From Geodermatophilus sp. DSM 44513 (lineage in GTDB: Bacteria > Actinomycetota > Actinomycetes > Mycobacteriales > Geodermatophilaceae): DNA of 64,000 nucleotides. How positions within the stretch are numbered: position 1 is the first letter of the stretch; the number at the start of each line of letters is the position of its first letter. The DNA lies in the NCBI RefSeq assembly GCF_032460525.1, contig NZ_CP135963.1, forward strand, positions 1,178,001 through 1,242,000, in the 5' to 3' direction. A program made the translations under genes and the position numbers. This document shows, one piece after another, positions 41,348-49,694 of this stretch. The notes under the pieces are model-generated. The model was not told where the DNA came from and did not search any database. It saw only the letters and a program-made list of their open reading frames with translations.

Positions 41348-43189
41348 GTGGGCAACCCCCTGCTGACGTTCTGGTCGCGCCACGGCCGGCGCGAGGAGGA
41401 GGAGCGCCGGGCCCGACGGGCCCGCCTCCTGGCGGCCGCCGCGTCGGCCAACCGCGCCTCGGAGACGGTCTTCCTCATCCTGCGCCGGATGCGGGCGCCG
41501 CTGATCGTGCTGATCGCCATCTTCGCCGTCAGCGTGCTGGGCCTGACGCTGATCCCCGGCGAGGACGCCGACGGGCAGCCCTACGACATGGGCTTCTTCG
41601 ACGCCATCTACGTCATGAGCTACACGGCCACGACGATCGGCTTCGGGGAGATCCCGTACCCGTTCACCTACAACCAGCGGATGTGGGTGACCGTCTCCAT
41701 CTACCTCACCGTGATCGGCTGGGCGTACGCCATCGGCTCGCTGCTCGGCCTGCTGCAGGACCGGGCGTTCCGCTCGGCGCTGGCGCTGCAGCGGTTCACC
41801 CGCAAGGTGGCCCGGCTGGCCGAGCCGTTCGTGCTCGTCGCCGGCTACGGCCGCGCCGGTGAGCTGCTGGGGCACTCGATGGACGCGCTGGGCCGCCGGG
41901 TCGTCGTCCTGGACAAGGACCCCGAGCGCATCGACGGCCTGGAGCTGGAGTCCTACCACGGCGACGTCCCCGGGCTGGCCGCCGACGCCCGGGACCCGGG
42001 GCACCTCGGCGTCGCGGGCCTGGACCACGCCTGCTGCGAGGCGGTCGTGGCGCTCACCGACGACGACGAGGCCAACCTGGCCGTGGTCATGACCACCGCC
42101 CTGCTGCGTCCCGACGTCCCGGTGATCGCCCGGGCGACGACCCGGGTCATGGCCGACCGCATGCGGGTGTTCGGCTCGCCCAGCGTGGTCAACCCCTTCG
42201 ACATCTTCGGCGACCACGTCCAGCTGGCGCTGCGGGCACCGGCGTCCTACCAGCTGCTGACCTGGCTGGAGGCCGGGCCCGGCGCCCCGCTGCCGCCCCG
42301 GGGCGCGCCGCCGCACGGCGGGCGGTGGGTGGTGTGCGGCTACGGCCGGCTCGGCCGGGAGCTGACCGCGGACCTGCGCGCCGAGGGCATCGACGTGACG
42401 GTCATCGACCCGAGCCCGCACGACGACGAGGACTCCGTGGTGGTGGCCGGCGGCTTCGAGCCCGACGTCCTGGGGACGGTCCGGCTGGAGGACGCCGTGG
42501 GCTTCGTCGCCGGGACCGACAACGACATCACCAACCTCTCGCTGGTGGAGACGGCCCGCCGGGCCAACCCCGGCCTGTTCCTCGCCGCCCGCCAGAACCG
42601 GCCGTCCAGTGCCCCGCTGTTCGCCGCGATGGAGCTCGACGCGCTGCTGGTCCCGACCGAGGAGGTCGCGCACGAGGTGTACGCCCAGCTGTCCACACCG
42701 CTGCTGTGGCGGTTCCTGCGGGCGATGCCGGCGCTGGGCGACGAGTGGGCCGCCGGCGTCGTCGACCGGCTCACCGCGCTGTGCGGGCACCAGCTGCAGG
42801 CGCTGTGGAAGGTGCGGCTCACCGAGCGGGAGGCCCCGGCGCTCACCTCCTGGCTGGCCACCGGGCAGGCCCGCCTCGGCGGCCTGCTGCGCAATCCCGA
42901 GGACCGCGACGAGCCGCTGCACGCCGTGCCGCTGCTGCTGCTCCGCGGGGACGACGCCACGCTGGCGCCGGACCCCGACCACCTGCTGGCGGCCGGGGAC
43001 GAGCTGCTGCTCGCCGGCTGGCCGGCCGCCCGCCGGGCGCTGGAGACCACCCTGCTCGTGGACGCCGTCCGCGAGTACGTGGTGTCCGGCCGCCGGGTGC
43101 CGACGGGGTGGGTGTGGCGGCGGCTGGCCCGCCCGGCCGAGGCCCCCGCGCAGGAGGAGGTCCGGCCGACCGCGCCGACGCCGTCCTGA
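41348..43189 (+). CDS. potassium channel with two RCK/TrkA-N domains
   Basis: 613 residues. Two membrane helices flank a pore loop with TATTIGFGEIPY, a variant of the TVGYG selectivity filter. Then RCK-N domain 1 (VLVAGYGRAGELLGHSMDALGRRVVVLDKD) and domain 2 (WVVCGYGRLGRELTADLRAEGIDVTVIDPS), each with a GxGxxG nucleotide site; NAD or nucleotide binding would gate the pore. An N-terminal Arg/Glu-rich stretch precedes TM1. GTG start after GGAGGG. Cotranscribed with DUF6394. Predicted K+ conductance, with the IGFG filter leaving selectivity open. Confidence 0.88.
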   Translation: MGNPLLTFWSRHGRREEEERRARRARLLAAAASANRASETVFLILRRMRAPLIVLIAIFAVSVLGLTLIPGEDADGQPYDMGFFDAIYVMSYTATTIGFGEIPYPFTYNQRMWVTVSIYLTVIGWAYAIGSLLGLLQDRAFRSALALQRFTRKVARLAEPFVLVAGYGRAGELLGHSMDALGRRVVVLDKDPERIDGLELESYHGDVPGLAADARDPGHLGVAGLDHACCEAVVALTDDDEANLAVVMTTALLRPDVPVIARATTRVMADRMRVFGSPSVVNPFDIFGDHVQLALRAPASYQLLTWLEAGPGAPLPPRGAPPHGGRWVVCGYGRLGRELTADLRAEGIDVTVIDPSPHDDEDSVVVAGGFEPDVLGTVRLEDAVGFVAGTDNDITNLSLVETARRANPGLFLAARQNRPSSAPLFAAMELDALLVPTEEVAHEVYAQLSTPLLWRFLRAMPALGDEWAAGVVDRLTALCGHQLQALWKVRLTEREAPALTSWLATGQARLGGLLRNPEDRDEPLHAVPLLLLRGDDATLAPDPDHLLAAGDELLLAGWPAARRALETTLLVDAVREYVVSGRRVPTGWVWRRLARPAEAPAQEEVRPTAPTPS

Positions 43190-43264
43190 GGCCGGCCGGG
43201 GGCTTCCCCGGCGGGCGTGCCGGTGCTGCACTGGGTGGGTCGACCGCACGGCGAGGAGCCGCAG

Positions 43265-43411
43265 ATGGACACGCTGACCGCACCGCCCGTCCCCTGCACC
43301 GACGGTGACATCGGCCCCGAGCGCCGCGAGATCGAGTGCGAGCCGCTGCCCGCGCCGCGTCCTGCCGAGCCGGCGCCGGCGCCCGTGCCGGCCGCGCCCG
43401 TGCCGGCGTGA
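43265..43411 (+). CDS. small hypothetical protein
   Basis: 48 residues: MDTLTAPPVPCTDGDIGPERREIECEPLP then a Pro/Ala tail. GAGGAG lies six bases before the ATG, and the stop overlaps the next start as GTGA, so it is likely translated. The GPERREIE(C/F)EPLP segment looks like a conserved short motif of small actinobacterial proteins, from memory. Two Cys are present. Function unknown. Confidence 0.55.
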   Translation: MDTLTAPPVPCTDGDIGPERREIECEPLPAPRPAEPAPAPVPAAPVPA

Positions 43412-44148
43412 GCGCGCCGCCGGAGCCTCCCGGGGACCCGCCCGCCCTGGTCGCGGGGGAGCTGCGCGGCTACCGGCGCTTCCGGCTGGCCGAGGACGGG
43501 CTGCGGCCGCCGGTGCACGTCCGGGCCGGCCCCTGGGCCTGGCCGGTCGAGCACGCCCGCTGCGCGGTCGACCCCGCGCACGCCCCGCCGGCACGGGGGT
43601 GCGCGTGCGGCCTCTACGGCTGGTACCACCCCAGCCACACCGGCCTGGGCACCGGCTGGGGGGACGTGACCGCGGTGGTCGCGGCGCGCGGGCGCATCCG
43701 GCTGGGCGACGCCGGCTTCCGTGCCGCCGCGGCCCGCGTCGAGGCCGTCAGCCTCCCGCGCCGCACCCTGCTGTCCCCCTGGCACCGCCGCCGGTGCGCG
43801 CAGGTCCTCGCCCGGCGGTACCCGGGGGCGGCGGTGCACCGGTCGCGGCGCCGGATGCTGCGGGCGCACCCGCCCGGGGACCTGTCCGCCCTGGGCATCG
43901 TCGTCCGCCCGAGCCGGGCCCCGCGCTACCGCTGGGCCGCGCTGGCGGTGTGGCTGGCCGGCGTCCTGGCGGTGTGCTCGGTGGGGGTGCTGCCGCACCG
44001 GGTGCTGGTCGGCGTCCCCCCGGTGGGGTGGCTCGCCGTCCTGGCCGGGTTCGTGCTGTGGCAGGCCCTCCTGGTCTGGCTGGTGTGCCGGGCCTCGCCG
44101 CTGCCGGCCGGCGCCGAGGGCGGCCCGGCCGGTCAGGCGCCGCGGTAG
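43408..44148 (+). CDS. hypothetical protein with C-terminal membrane segments
   Basis: 246 residues. The N-terminal half has AGPWAWPVEHARCAVDPAHAPPARGCACGLYGWYHPSHT, a Cys/His/Trp-rich region that could bind metal, followed by WGDVTAVVAARGRIRLGDAGFRAAAARVEAVSLP; two hydrophobic segments lie near the C-terminus (~185-235). This CGLYGWY region occurs in uncharacterised actinobacterial proteins, from memory. It is coupled to the preceding small gene by a GTGA overlap. Function unknown. Confidence 0.65.
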   Translation: MSAPPEPPGDPPALVAGELRGYRRFRLAEDGLRPPVHVRAGPWAWPVEHARCAVDPAHAPPARGCACGLYGWYHPSHTGLGTGWGDVTAVVAARGRIRLGDAGFRAAAARVEAVSLPRRTLLSPWHRRRCAQVLARRYPGAAVHRSRRRMLRAHPPGDLSALGIVVRPSRAPRYRWAALAVWLAGVLAVCSVGVLPHRVLVGVPPVGWLAVLAGFVLWQALLVWLVCRASPLPAGAEGGPAGQAPR

Positions 44149-44160
44149 GTGCCGGGGACG

Positions 44161-44180
44161 GCCTTTATCGCGCTATTGGC
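44161..44180. repeat. family B palindrome, copy 3
   Basis: GCCTTTATCGCGCTATTGGC, 12 bases after the preceding stop. It shares GCCGGGGACGGCCTT on its left side with the sequence at 44792-44806. Confidence 0.6.
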
Positions 44181-44271
44181 GGCCGGGGGAGCCGACCCCG
44201 GCTTGGTGTGGTCTGCCGGGTCGTGCCCGCAACCTTGTCGCGCCGGCCGGCGGCCGGTGCACGCCTCGGGG

Positions 44272-44670
44272 TCAGGACCAGGCGGGCGGCGGCTGCTCGC
44301 CCCAGCCGGGGCCGCCGATCGGCTGCTTGGGGGCGGGGCCGAAGCGGTTCGGGCCCGGCTCGCTGTCCAGGCAGGCGAACACGATGAGCACGATGGTGCC
44401 GACGAGCGGCACCAGGCCGAGCAGCACCCACCAGCCGGTGCGGCCGATGTCGTGCAGGCGGCGCACGGAGACCGCCAGCGAGGGCAGGAACAACGCCAGC
44501 GCGACCACCAGCCCGAACACCGTGGTGTCGAGGACCGCGTCGACCGCGGCCGCGGCGAGGGAGACGAGCACGCTGAAGAGGAAGAACCACCAGTACTCCG
44601 AGCGGCGGGCGCGGCCGCTGAAGCCGACGTACTGGGTGAGGACACTGCGGACGGCGTCGCCGAAGGACAT
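44272..44670 (-). CDS. DUF805 membrane protein
   Basis: 132 residues. VLTQYVGFSGRARRSEYWWFFLFSVLV and VSVRRLHDIGRTGWWVLLGLVPLVGTIVLIVFACLDSEPGPNRFGP are the conserved segments of DUF805, a small inner-membrane family with four predicted helices and unknown function. ATG at 44670 is chosen from the conserved N-terminus (MSFGDAVRSV). The gene is flanked on both sides by family B palindromes. Confidence 0.88.
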   Translation of the reverse strand: MSFGDAVRSVLTQYVGFSGRARRSEYWWFFLFSVLVSLAAAAVDAVLDTTVFGLVVALALFLPSLAVSVRRLHDIGRTGWWVLLGLVPLVGTIVLIVFACLDSEPGPNRFGPAPKQPIGGPGWGEQPPPAWS

Positions 44671-44770
44671 GGTTCCCCGATCGGAGAGGGGTGGTGTGCC
44701 CGGTGATCGTCCGCGGCGTCGCCACCGGCGCACCAGCCGCACGGCCGGGCGGCCACCCCGACGGGGGATG

Positions 44771-44790
44771 GCCTTTAGCGCGCTAATGGC
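44771..44790. repeat. family B palindrome, copy 4
   Basis: GCCTTTAGCGCGCTAATGGC, symmetrical around GCGC with one mismatch. It is followed by TGCCGGGGACGGCCTT and a decayed copy, GGCCTTCAACGCGCG, at 44801-44815. Confidence 0.6.
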
Positions 44791-44878
44791 TGCCGGGGAC
44801 GGCCTTCAACGCGCGAGGGGCCGCCGGACCTGACGGCCTCCCGCGCGCGGGAGGCCACCGGGGGAGGGTGGCGTCGGG

Positions 44879-45826
44879 TCAGCGCCAGGGGCGGGAGCTC
44901 CGCGCGGCCCAGTAGGCCTCGGCCGGCTCCGGGGTGACCAGGTCGGCGGCGTCGGTGCCGTCGAGGTCGGCGGCCACCGCCACCGCCGCCACCCCGGCCT
45001 GCAGCTGCGCGACGGTCACCGCACCGCTGAGGACGACGCCGGCCCAGGGCTGCGCCAGCGCCACCGCCAGCGCCAGCACGTCGACCGCGACCCCGCGCGC
45101 CCGTGCCGCCTCGCCGAGCCGGGCGGTCGCCGGGGAGTCCGCGGCGGCGAGGCGGCCGTTGGCCAGGGCCTCCTTGACCACCACCCGGGCCCCGGCGGCG
45201 TGCGCCTCGGCCAGGGCCTCTCCGGCCGACGGCTCGAGGGGGTTCCAGGTGGACTGGACGCTGGTGAACAGCGGCCGGCCGTCCACCGTGAGGGCCAGCC
45301 CGCGGCGGACGGCGTCGGCCTGCGCCGGGCCGGAGGTGGAGAGGCCCAGCTCGGTGCCCTCCGCGCGGACCTCGGCGAGGGCACGCAGCAGGTCGCGGTC
45401 GGTCCACAGCGGGCTGTCGACGGTCAGGGAGTGCACCTGGTACAGCCGCAGCCACGGGCCCAGCAGTGCACGGCTCTCCGCCCACTGGCGCGCGAACGCG
45501 GCGAGGGTGTGCTCCTTGACCTCGTGCTGCTCGGCGTCCAGCCGCCAGTCGCCGGTGTAGCGGTAGCCCCACTTGCTGGCCACGAACGGGGCGGCCCCCG
45601 AGCGGCGCAGCCAGCTCGCGAGGAACTCCTCGGCCCGGCCGTAGGAGCGGGCCGCGTCGACGTAGCCGATGCCCGCGGCCGCCGCGGCGTCGAGCAGCTC
45701 GTGCGCCCGCGCCTCCAGGGCGGCCGGTGTGCGGCCGGCCGGCAGGTCGGCGTCCCGGCCGGTGGTGATGTAGGCGGGCCGCCCGACGGCGGCCATCCCG
45801 AAGCCGAGCTGCGCGGGCTGTGGCAC
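44879..45826 (-). CDS. aldo/keto reductase
   Basis: 315 residues. Catalytic Asp57 and Tyr62 in GIGYVDAARSYGRAEE, Lys85 in FVASKWGYRY, and His in LYQVHSL. The barrel continues with LGLSTSGPAQ and VKEALANGRL. Different from the AKR at 874 in motif surroundings, so a separate subfamily (TAS-like/pyridoxal-reductase-like). GTG at 45826 has GGGAGGG upstream. Stands alone; substrate unknown. Confidence 0.87.
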   Translation of the reverse strand: MPQPAQLGFGMAAVGRPAYITTGRDADLPAGRTPAALEARAHELLDAAAAAGIGYVDAARSYGRAEEFLASWLRRSGAAPFVASKWGYRYTGDWRLDAEQHEVKEHTLAAFARQWAESRALLGPWLRLYQVHSLTVDSPLWTDRDLLRALAEVRAEGTELGLSTSGPAQADAVRRGLALTVDGRPLFTSVQSTWNPLEPSAGEALAEAHAAGARVVVKEALANGRLAAADSPATARLGEAARARGVAVDVLALAVALAQPWAGVVLSGAVTVAQLQAGVAAVAVAADLDGTDAADLVTPEPAEAYWAARSSRPWR

Positions 45827-45899
45827 GGACCCTCCCGGGCGGTGGCGGCGGACGACCGCAGGCCAACCTACGCAGCCCGTGGCGCCCGTGCGCGGGGCG

Positions 45900-47474
45900 C
45901 TACACCTGCACCGCTCCCGGCCGGCCGTCCTCCACGACGAAGGAGGCCAGCGTGTAGGCGCGGGCGTCGGGGCGGCTGACCGTCTCCACCATGCGCAGGT
46001 CGGTGCGCCACTGCGACCGGTCCAGCCGGCAGGTCACGTACCCGCGCCGGTCGCCGTCGAAGAACCGGATGTGCGGGTTGTGCTGGATCATCGGCCCGTA
46101 ATACGGCCCGTAGACGGGCTCGTCGCCGTTGGTGGTGATGGACGTCCCGACGAACTCGGTGGCCACCACCGGGGAGCCGGGGTCGTCGAAGTCGCGCTTG
46201 ACGTCGTGCACGAAGGTGGAGTGCCAGTCCCCGGTGACGACCACCGGGTTGCGCACGGCGGCGTCCACGAACCGGTCGGTGATCCGCCGGCGCGCGGCCG
46301 GGAAGCCGTCCCAGGCGTCGTGCCACAGCAGGTCGCCGGCGGCGCCGTCGTGGTCGAGCCGGCCCATCATCACGTTGTTGCCGAGCACGTTCCAGTGCGC
46401 GGTCGACGCCGCCAGGCCGTCGAGCAGCCAGCGCTCCTGCTCCTCGCCGAGCATGGAGATCGACGGGTCGTAGGCGGCCTCGCACGCCTGGGCCTCGCCC
46501 CACCCGCACGGCGGGACGTCGCGGTACTGCCGCCCGTCCAGGACGTCGAGCTGGGCCAGGCCGCCCCAGTGCAGTCGCTGGTAGACCTGCGGGCCGGTGA
46601 CCGACGTCGTCCGGCGGCGCACCGGCTGGTGCTCGTACCAGGCCTGGTAGGCCACCGCGCGCAGGTCGCTGATGTCCGGGTCGTCCTCGGTGCGGTCCGC
46701 GGCGTAGTCGTTGACCACCTCGTGGTCGTCCCAGGTGACCACCCACGGGAACCGGCGGTGCACCGCCTGCAGGTCCGGGTCGCTCTTGTAGAGCGCGTAC
46801 TGCGCGCGCCAGCGGTCCAGGTCCAGCGGCGCTGTCTGCAGGTACTCCGGGACCGGCGTCTGCCGCAGGCCGCCGTCGGCGGGGATGGCGTTCTCGTAGA
46901 CGTAGTCGCCCAGGTGCAGGACGAGGTCGAGGTCCTCCTCGGCCATGTGGCGGTAGGGCGCGTAGTGGCCGCCCTGCCAGTCCTGGCAGGAGGCGAACGC
47001 GAAGGCCAGGTGCTGGGTGTCGGCCCACGGCTGGGGTGCGGTGCGGGTCCGCCCGACCTCGGAGACGGCACCCAGGGCGCGGAAGCGGTAGTGGTACTCC
47101 CGGTCGGGCTGCAGGCCGTGCAGCTCCACGTGCACCGAGTGCGCCAGCTCCGGCCGCGCCTCCTCGGTGCCCTCGGCGACGACGTGCCGCATGCGCTCGT
47201 CGCGGGCCACCTGCCACTGCACCCGCACCGCGCGGGCGGGCATCCCGCCGCCTGGGGTCAGCGGGTCCGGGGCCAGCCGGGTCCACAGCACGACGCCGTC
47301 CGGCGCCGGGTCGCCGGACGCGACGCCCAGGGTGAACGGGTCGCCGAGCCGGCCGCGACCGCGCCCCCCGTGGGCGTGCGCGGGGCGGGCGGTCAGCTGG
47401 TCGAGCAGGGCCAGCGAGGCGGTGCCGCCGGCGGCGACGAGGAGCTGGCGGCGGTCCAACGACGGGTTCTGCAC
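45900..47474 (-). CDS. alkaline phosphatase D family protein (PhoD-like), Tat-exported
   Basis: 524 residues. N-terminus VQNPSLDRRQLLVAAGGTASLALLDQLTARPAHA is a Tat signal with the DRRQLL twin-arginine motif. The PhoD domain carries metal motifs ASCQDWQ, HLGDYVYEN, VTWDDHEVVNDY, NNVMMGR and TGDWHSTF. It is expected to be a secreted Ca/Fe-dependent phosphodiesterase/phosphomonoesterase releasing phosphate from extracellular esters. GTG at 47474 follows GAGGGGGA. No PhoB box was recognised upstream. Confidence 0.9.
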   Translation of the reverse strand: MQNPSLDRRQLLVAAGGTASLALLDQLTARPAHAHGGRGRGRLGDPFTLGVASGDPAPDGVVLWTRLAPDPLTPGGGMPARAVRVQWQVARDERMRHVVAEGTEEARPELAHSVHVELHGLQPDREYHYRFRALGAVSEVGRTRTAPQPWADTQHLAFAFASCQDWQGGHYAPYRHMAEEDLDLVLHLGDYVYENAIPADGGLRQTPVPEYLQTAPLDLDRWRAQYALYKSDPDLQAVHRRFPWVVTWDDHEVVNDYAADRTEDDPDISDLRAVAYQAWYEHQPVRRRTTSVTGPQVYQRLHWGGLAQLDVLDGRQYRDVPPCGWGEAQACEAAYDPSISMLGEEQERWLLDGLAASTAHWNVLGNNVMMGRLDHDGAAGDLLWHDAWDGFPAARRRITDRFVDAAVRNPVVVTGDWHSTFVHDVKRDFDDPGSPVVATEFVGTSITTNGDEPVYGPYYGPMIQHNPHIRFFDGDRRGYVTCRLDRSQWRTDLRMVETVSRPDARAYTLASFVVEDGRPGAVQV

Positions 47475-47648
47475 GGTGTTCCCCCTCGGGGCCCACCGAC
47501 GGTCGACGGCGGGGAGGGGACCTCCCCGGTGGTGGGCGCGGGAGCACGCAATCAGGCGCGTGCCACGGGGGGACGGCGGGCCGGCGTCCGGCACGCGACC
47601 AGCGGGCGACCAGGGAGGGAACCACCGTCCCGGTCGCGCGTGGGCCGG

Positions 47649-48275
47649 TCAGCCGGGCGGTGCGAAGCGGGCCGCGAGTCGGTCGGCGAGGTCCTCGACG
47701 GTCCGGCTGCCGTCGACGTGCACCACGCCCGCGCCGGTGCGGGTGCACACCCGGGCCAGTTCCTCGGTGGCCAGCCGGTCGCGCTCCAGCAGGTTGGCCA
47801 GCGCCCGGTCGGGGTCGGTGGTGCGCAGCCAGAAGGCATCCGCGGCACCGCGCCGCGCGAACGCCGCCCGGCGGAAGGCGGGGGTGGGCAGCAACCAGAC
47901 CGCGTGCCGCGGGTCGGACAGGTGTGGCCGCACCAGCTGGGGCAGCAGCCGGAAGCCCTCGACGAGGACGAGCCGGTCGTCGGGCAGCGCCCGGAGGTCC
48001 TCCAGCACCAGGTCGAAGCCCTCGCCGTGGGACCACGGGAACGTCCGGTGCATGGTGACGGGGTCGCGCCGCACCCAGCGCTCGTCCAGGTCCATCCGCC
48101 GGAAGTGCTCCAGCAGGGGTGCCGCGGCCGCGTCCAGCCGGTCGCTGTGGGCCCTGATCGTCGCGTCCGTGGCGTACAGCCGGGCACCGAGGCGCTCGGC
48201 GAGCAGGCGCGAGACGGTCGTCTTCCCGGCGCCACTGCCACCGCCCACCCACCGGACGTGGTCGAGGGCGGGCAC
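47649..48275 (-). CDS. P-loop AAA-type kinase-like protein
   Basis: 208 residues. Walker A VGGGSGAGKTTVSRLLAERLG near residue 10, then ARLYATDATIRAHSDR and RLVLVEGFRLLPQLV, which is a Walker B-like segment. The layout resembles small nucleoside or shikimate-like kinases. Start is taken as GTG at 48275 (VPALDHVRWVGGG). It faces another P-loop gene divergently. Phosphate acceptor unknown. Confidence 0.75.
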   Translation of the reverse strand: MPALDHVRWVGGGSGAGKTTVSRLLAERLGARLYATDATIRAHSDRLDAAAAPLLEHFRRMDLDERWVRRDPVTMHRTFPWSHGEGFDLVLEDLRALPDDRLVLVEGFRLLPQLVRPHLSDPRHAVWLLPTPAFRRAAFARRGAADAFWLRTTDPDRALANLLERDRLATEELARVCTRTGAGVVHVDGSRTVEDLADRLAARFAPPG

Positions 48276-48402
48276 CCGGTCAGTGTCCCTGCCGGGCGCG
48301 CCCGTGGTCCCGGGCCACGGGCATGATGGGCGCGGACGTGGCCCGAGCACCGCTGCTCCGCACGGGCCGGCCGGGCCCGTGTCCCCAGCTCCAGGAGACG
48401 AC

Positions 48403-49080
48403 GTGGCGATGCGCCTGCACCCCGGCGAGGTCGAGGCGGCCGGTTGGCGGGTGGTCACCCTGCTCGCCGCGGTCCGGCACCTGCTCGACGCCTCACCGGG
48501 GGTCACCGGACGTCCCCGGGTGATCGCGATCGACGGACGGGGCGGCGCCGGCAAGACCACCCTGGCCGGACGACTGCGCTCGGTGGTGCCCCACTCCGCG
48601 GTCGTGCGCACCGACGACGTCGCCTGGAACCTCGCCTGCTTCGACTGGGCCGAGGTGCTGGTCGACGGCGTCCTGCGGTCCGTGCACCGCGGTGCGGCAG
48701 TGGACTTCCGGCCGGCCGCCTGGGCCGCCCACGGCCGGCCCGGGTCGATCACCGTGCCCGCCGGTGTCGAGGTCGTCTGGGTCGAGGGCACCGGCACCGT
48801 CCGCGGCGAGCTCGCCCCGTGGTGGGACGCCTCGGTGTGGCTGCAGGGTGACCTCGACGCGCAGGAGCGGCTGCTGGTCGCCCGCGACGGCGACTCGCCC
48901 GAGCAGCGGGAGCGCGTGGCGAACTGGCTGCTCGAGGAACTGCCGTTCCTCGAGCGGGAACAGCCCTGGGCGCGCGCGACCCTGGTCGTCGCCGGCCCCG
49001 CGCACCTCGACCACGACCCGGCCACCGAGGTGGTCATCGCCCCGCCGACCGGCCCCCGGGGCGCCCACCTGCCGGTGTGA
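48403..49080 (+). CDS. uridine-kinase-like P-loop protein
   Basis: 225 residues. Walker A IDGRGGAGKTTLAGRL near residue 45, then VVRTDDVAWNLACFDWAEVLVD (the Asp-containing substrate loop of uridine/pantothenate kinases), VVWVEGTGTVRGEL and DAQERLLVARDGDSPEQRERVANWLLEELPFL. GGAG lies five to six bases before the GTG at 48403; an ATG two codons on is equally possible. Divergent from the other P-loop gene at 48275. Cytoplasmic kinase of unknown acceptor. Confidence 0.8.
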   Translation: MAMRLHPGEVEAAGWRVVTLLAAVRHLLDASPGVTGRPRVIAIDGRGGAGKTTLAGRLRSVVPHSAVVRTDDVAWNLACFDWAEVLVDGVLRSVHRGAAVDFRPAAWAAHGRPGSITVPAGVEVVWVEGTGTVRGELAPWWDASVWLQGDLDAQERLLVARDGDSPEQRERVANWLLEELPFLEREQPWARATLVVAGPAHLDHDPATEVVIAPPTGPRGAHLPV

Positions 49081-49163
49081 CCGAGGACGCCGGGATCGGG
49101 ACGACGGCGGCCTCTGCTGCCGGTCGGTGCAGCGACCGCACGCCCGACTACGGTGCCGTCGCG

Positions 49164-49664
49164 ATGCGTGGCAGCCTGCGGACGTCCGCCACCGGGTGGG
49201 CCCTCCTCGCGGCCGCCTGGTGCGCGTCCTTCGCCGCCCTGCACGTCTACTGGGCCCTGGGCGGCGGCGTCGGGCTGGCCCAGTCCGCCGGGGCAGAGCT
49301 CGCCCGCACGCGGCCGACGGCGTTCGTCCTGGTCGGCCTCTGGGGAGTGGCGGCGCTCCTGTCGGCCGGGAGCACGTCGTGGTGTGCCCTCGCCCTGGGC
49401 CGGCCGCGCGGACGCCGGCTGCGAGTTGCGGCCATCGTCACCGGGTCCGCCGCCGGGGTGCTGCTCCTGGTCCGTGCCCTCGTCGTGCAGGGGGTCCTGC
49501 TGCTCGATGCGGGCGGCGTCGCCTCGTCGGTCGGACCGGACCAGACCCGCTGGAGCCTGTGGCTGTGGAACCCGTGGTTCCTGCTCGGAGGGGCTGCGTT
49601 CCTCGTCGCCGCCCACCACCTCGCCCGCTCGCTGCCGACGGAGAGCCACGACCGGCAGCCCTGA
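49164..49664 (+). CDS. DUF3995 membrane protein
   Basis: 166 residues, four membrane helices. Motifs WALLAAAWCASFAALHVYWALGGGVGL and WSLWLWNPWFLLGGAAFLVAA are typical of DUF3995. A GTG at 49077 overlapping the upstream stop would add 29 unlike residues; ATG 49164, preceded by a TACGGT -10-like box at 49149-49154 and lacking a ribosome site, matches the family length better. Function unknown. Confidence 0.8.
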   Translation: MRGSLRTSATGWALLAAAWCASFAALHVYWALGGGVGLAQSAGAELARTRPTAFVLVGLWGVAALLSAGSTSWCALALGRPRGRRLRVAAIVTGSAAGVLLLVRALVVQGVLLLDAGGVASSVGPDQTRWSLWLWNPWFLLGGAAFLVAAHHLARSLPTESHDRQP

Positions 49665-49670
49665 TGGGGG

Positions 49671-49694
49671 CGCTGAGACGGCGGGCCCTCAGCG
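49671..49694. terminator. hairpin between convergent genes
   Basis: CGCTGAG and CTCAGCG, 7-bp arms with a 10-base loop, covering the stop of the monooxygenase gene and 7 bases after the DUF3995 stop. Confidence 0.5.

Noticed and set aside
45868-48252. Very long open frames antisense or out of frame to real genes (for example 45868-48252 minus, 1810-4086 minus, 13121-15856 minus, 25271-28273 minus upstream parts)
   Set aside because: High GC content removes stop codons; these translations are Arg/Pro/Ala-rich and lack any domain, while the other frame holds a recognisable protein.
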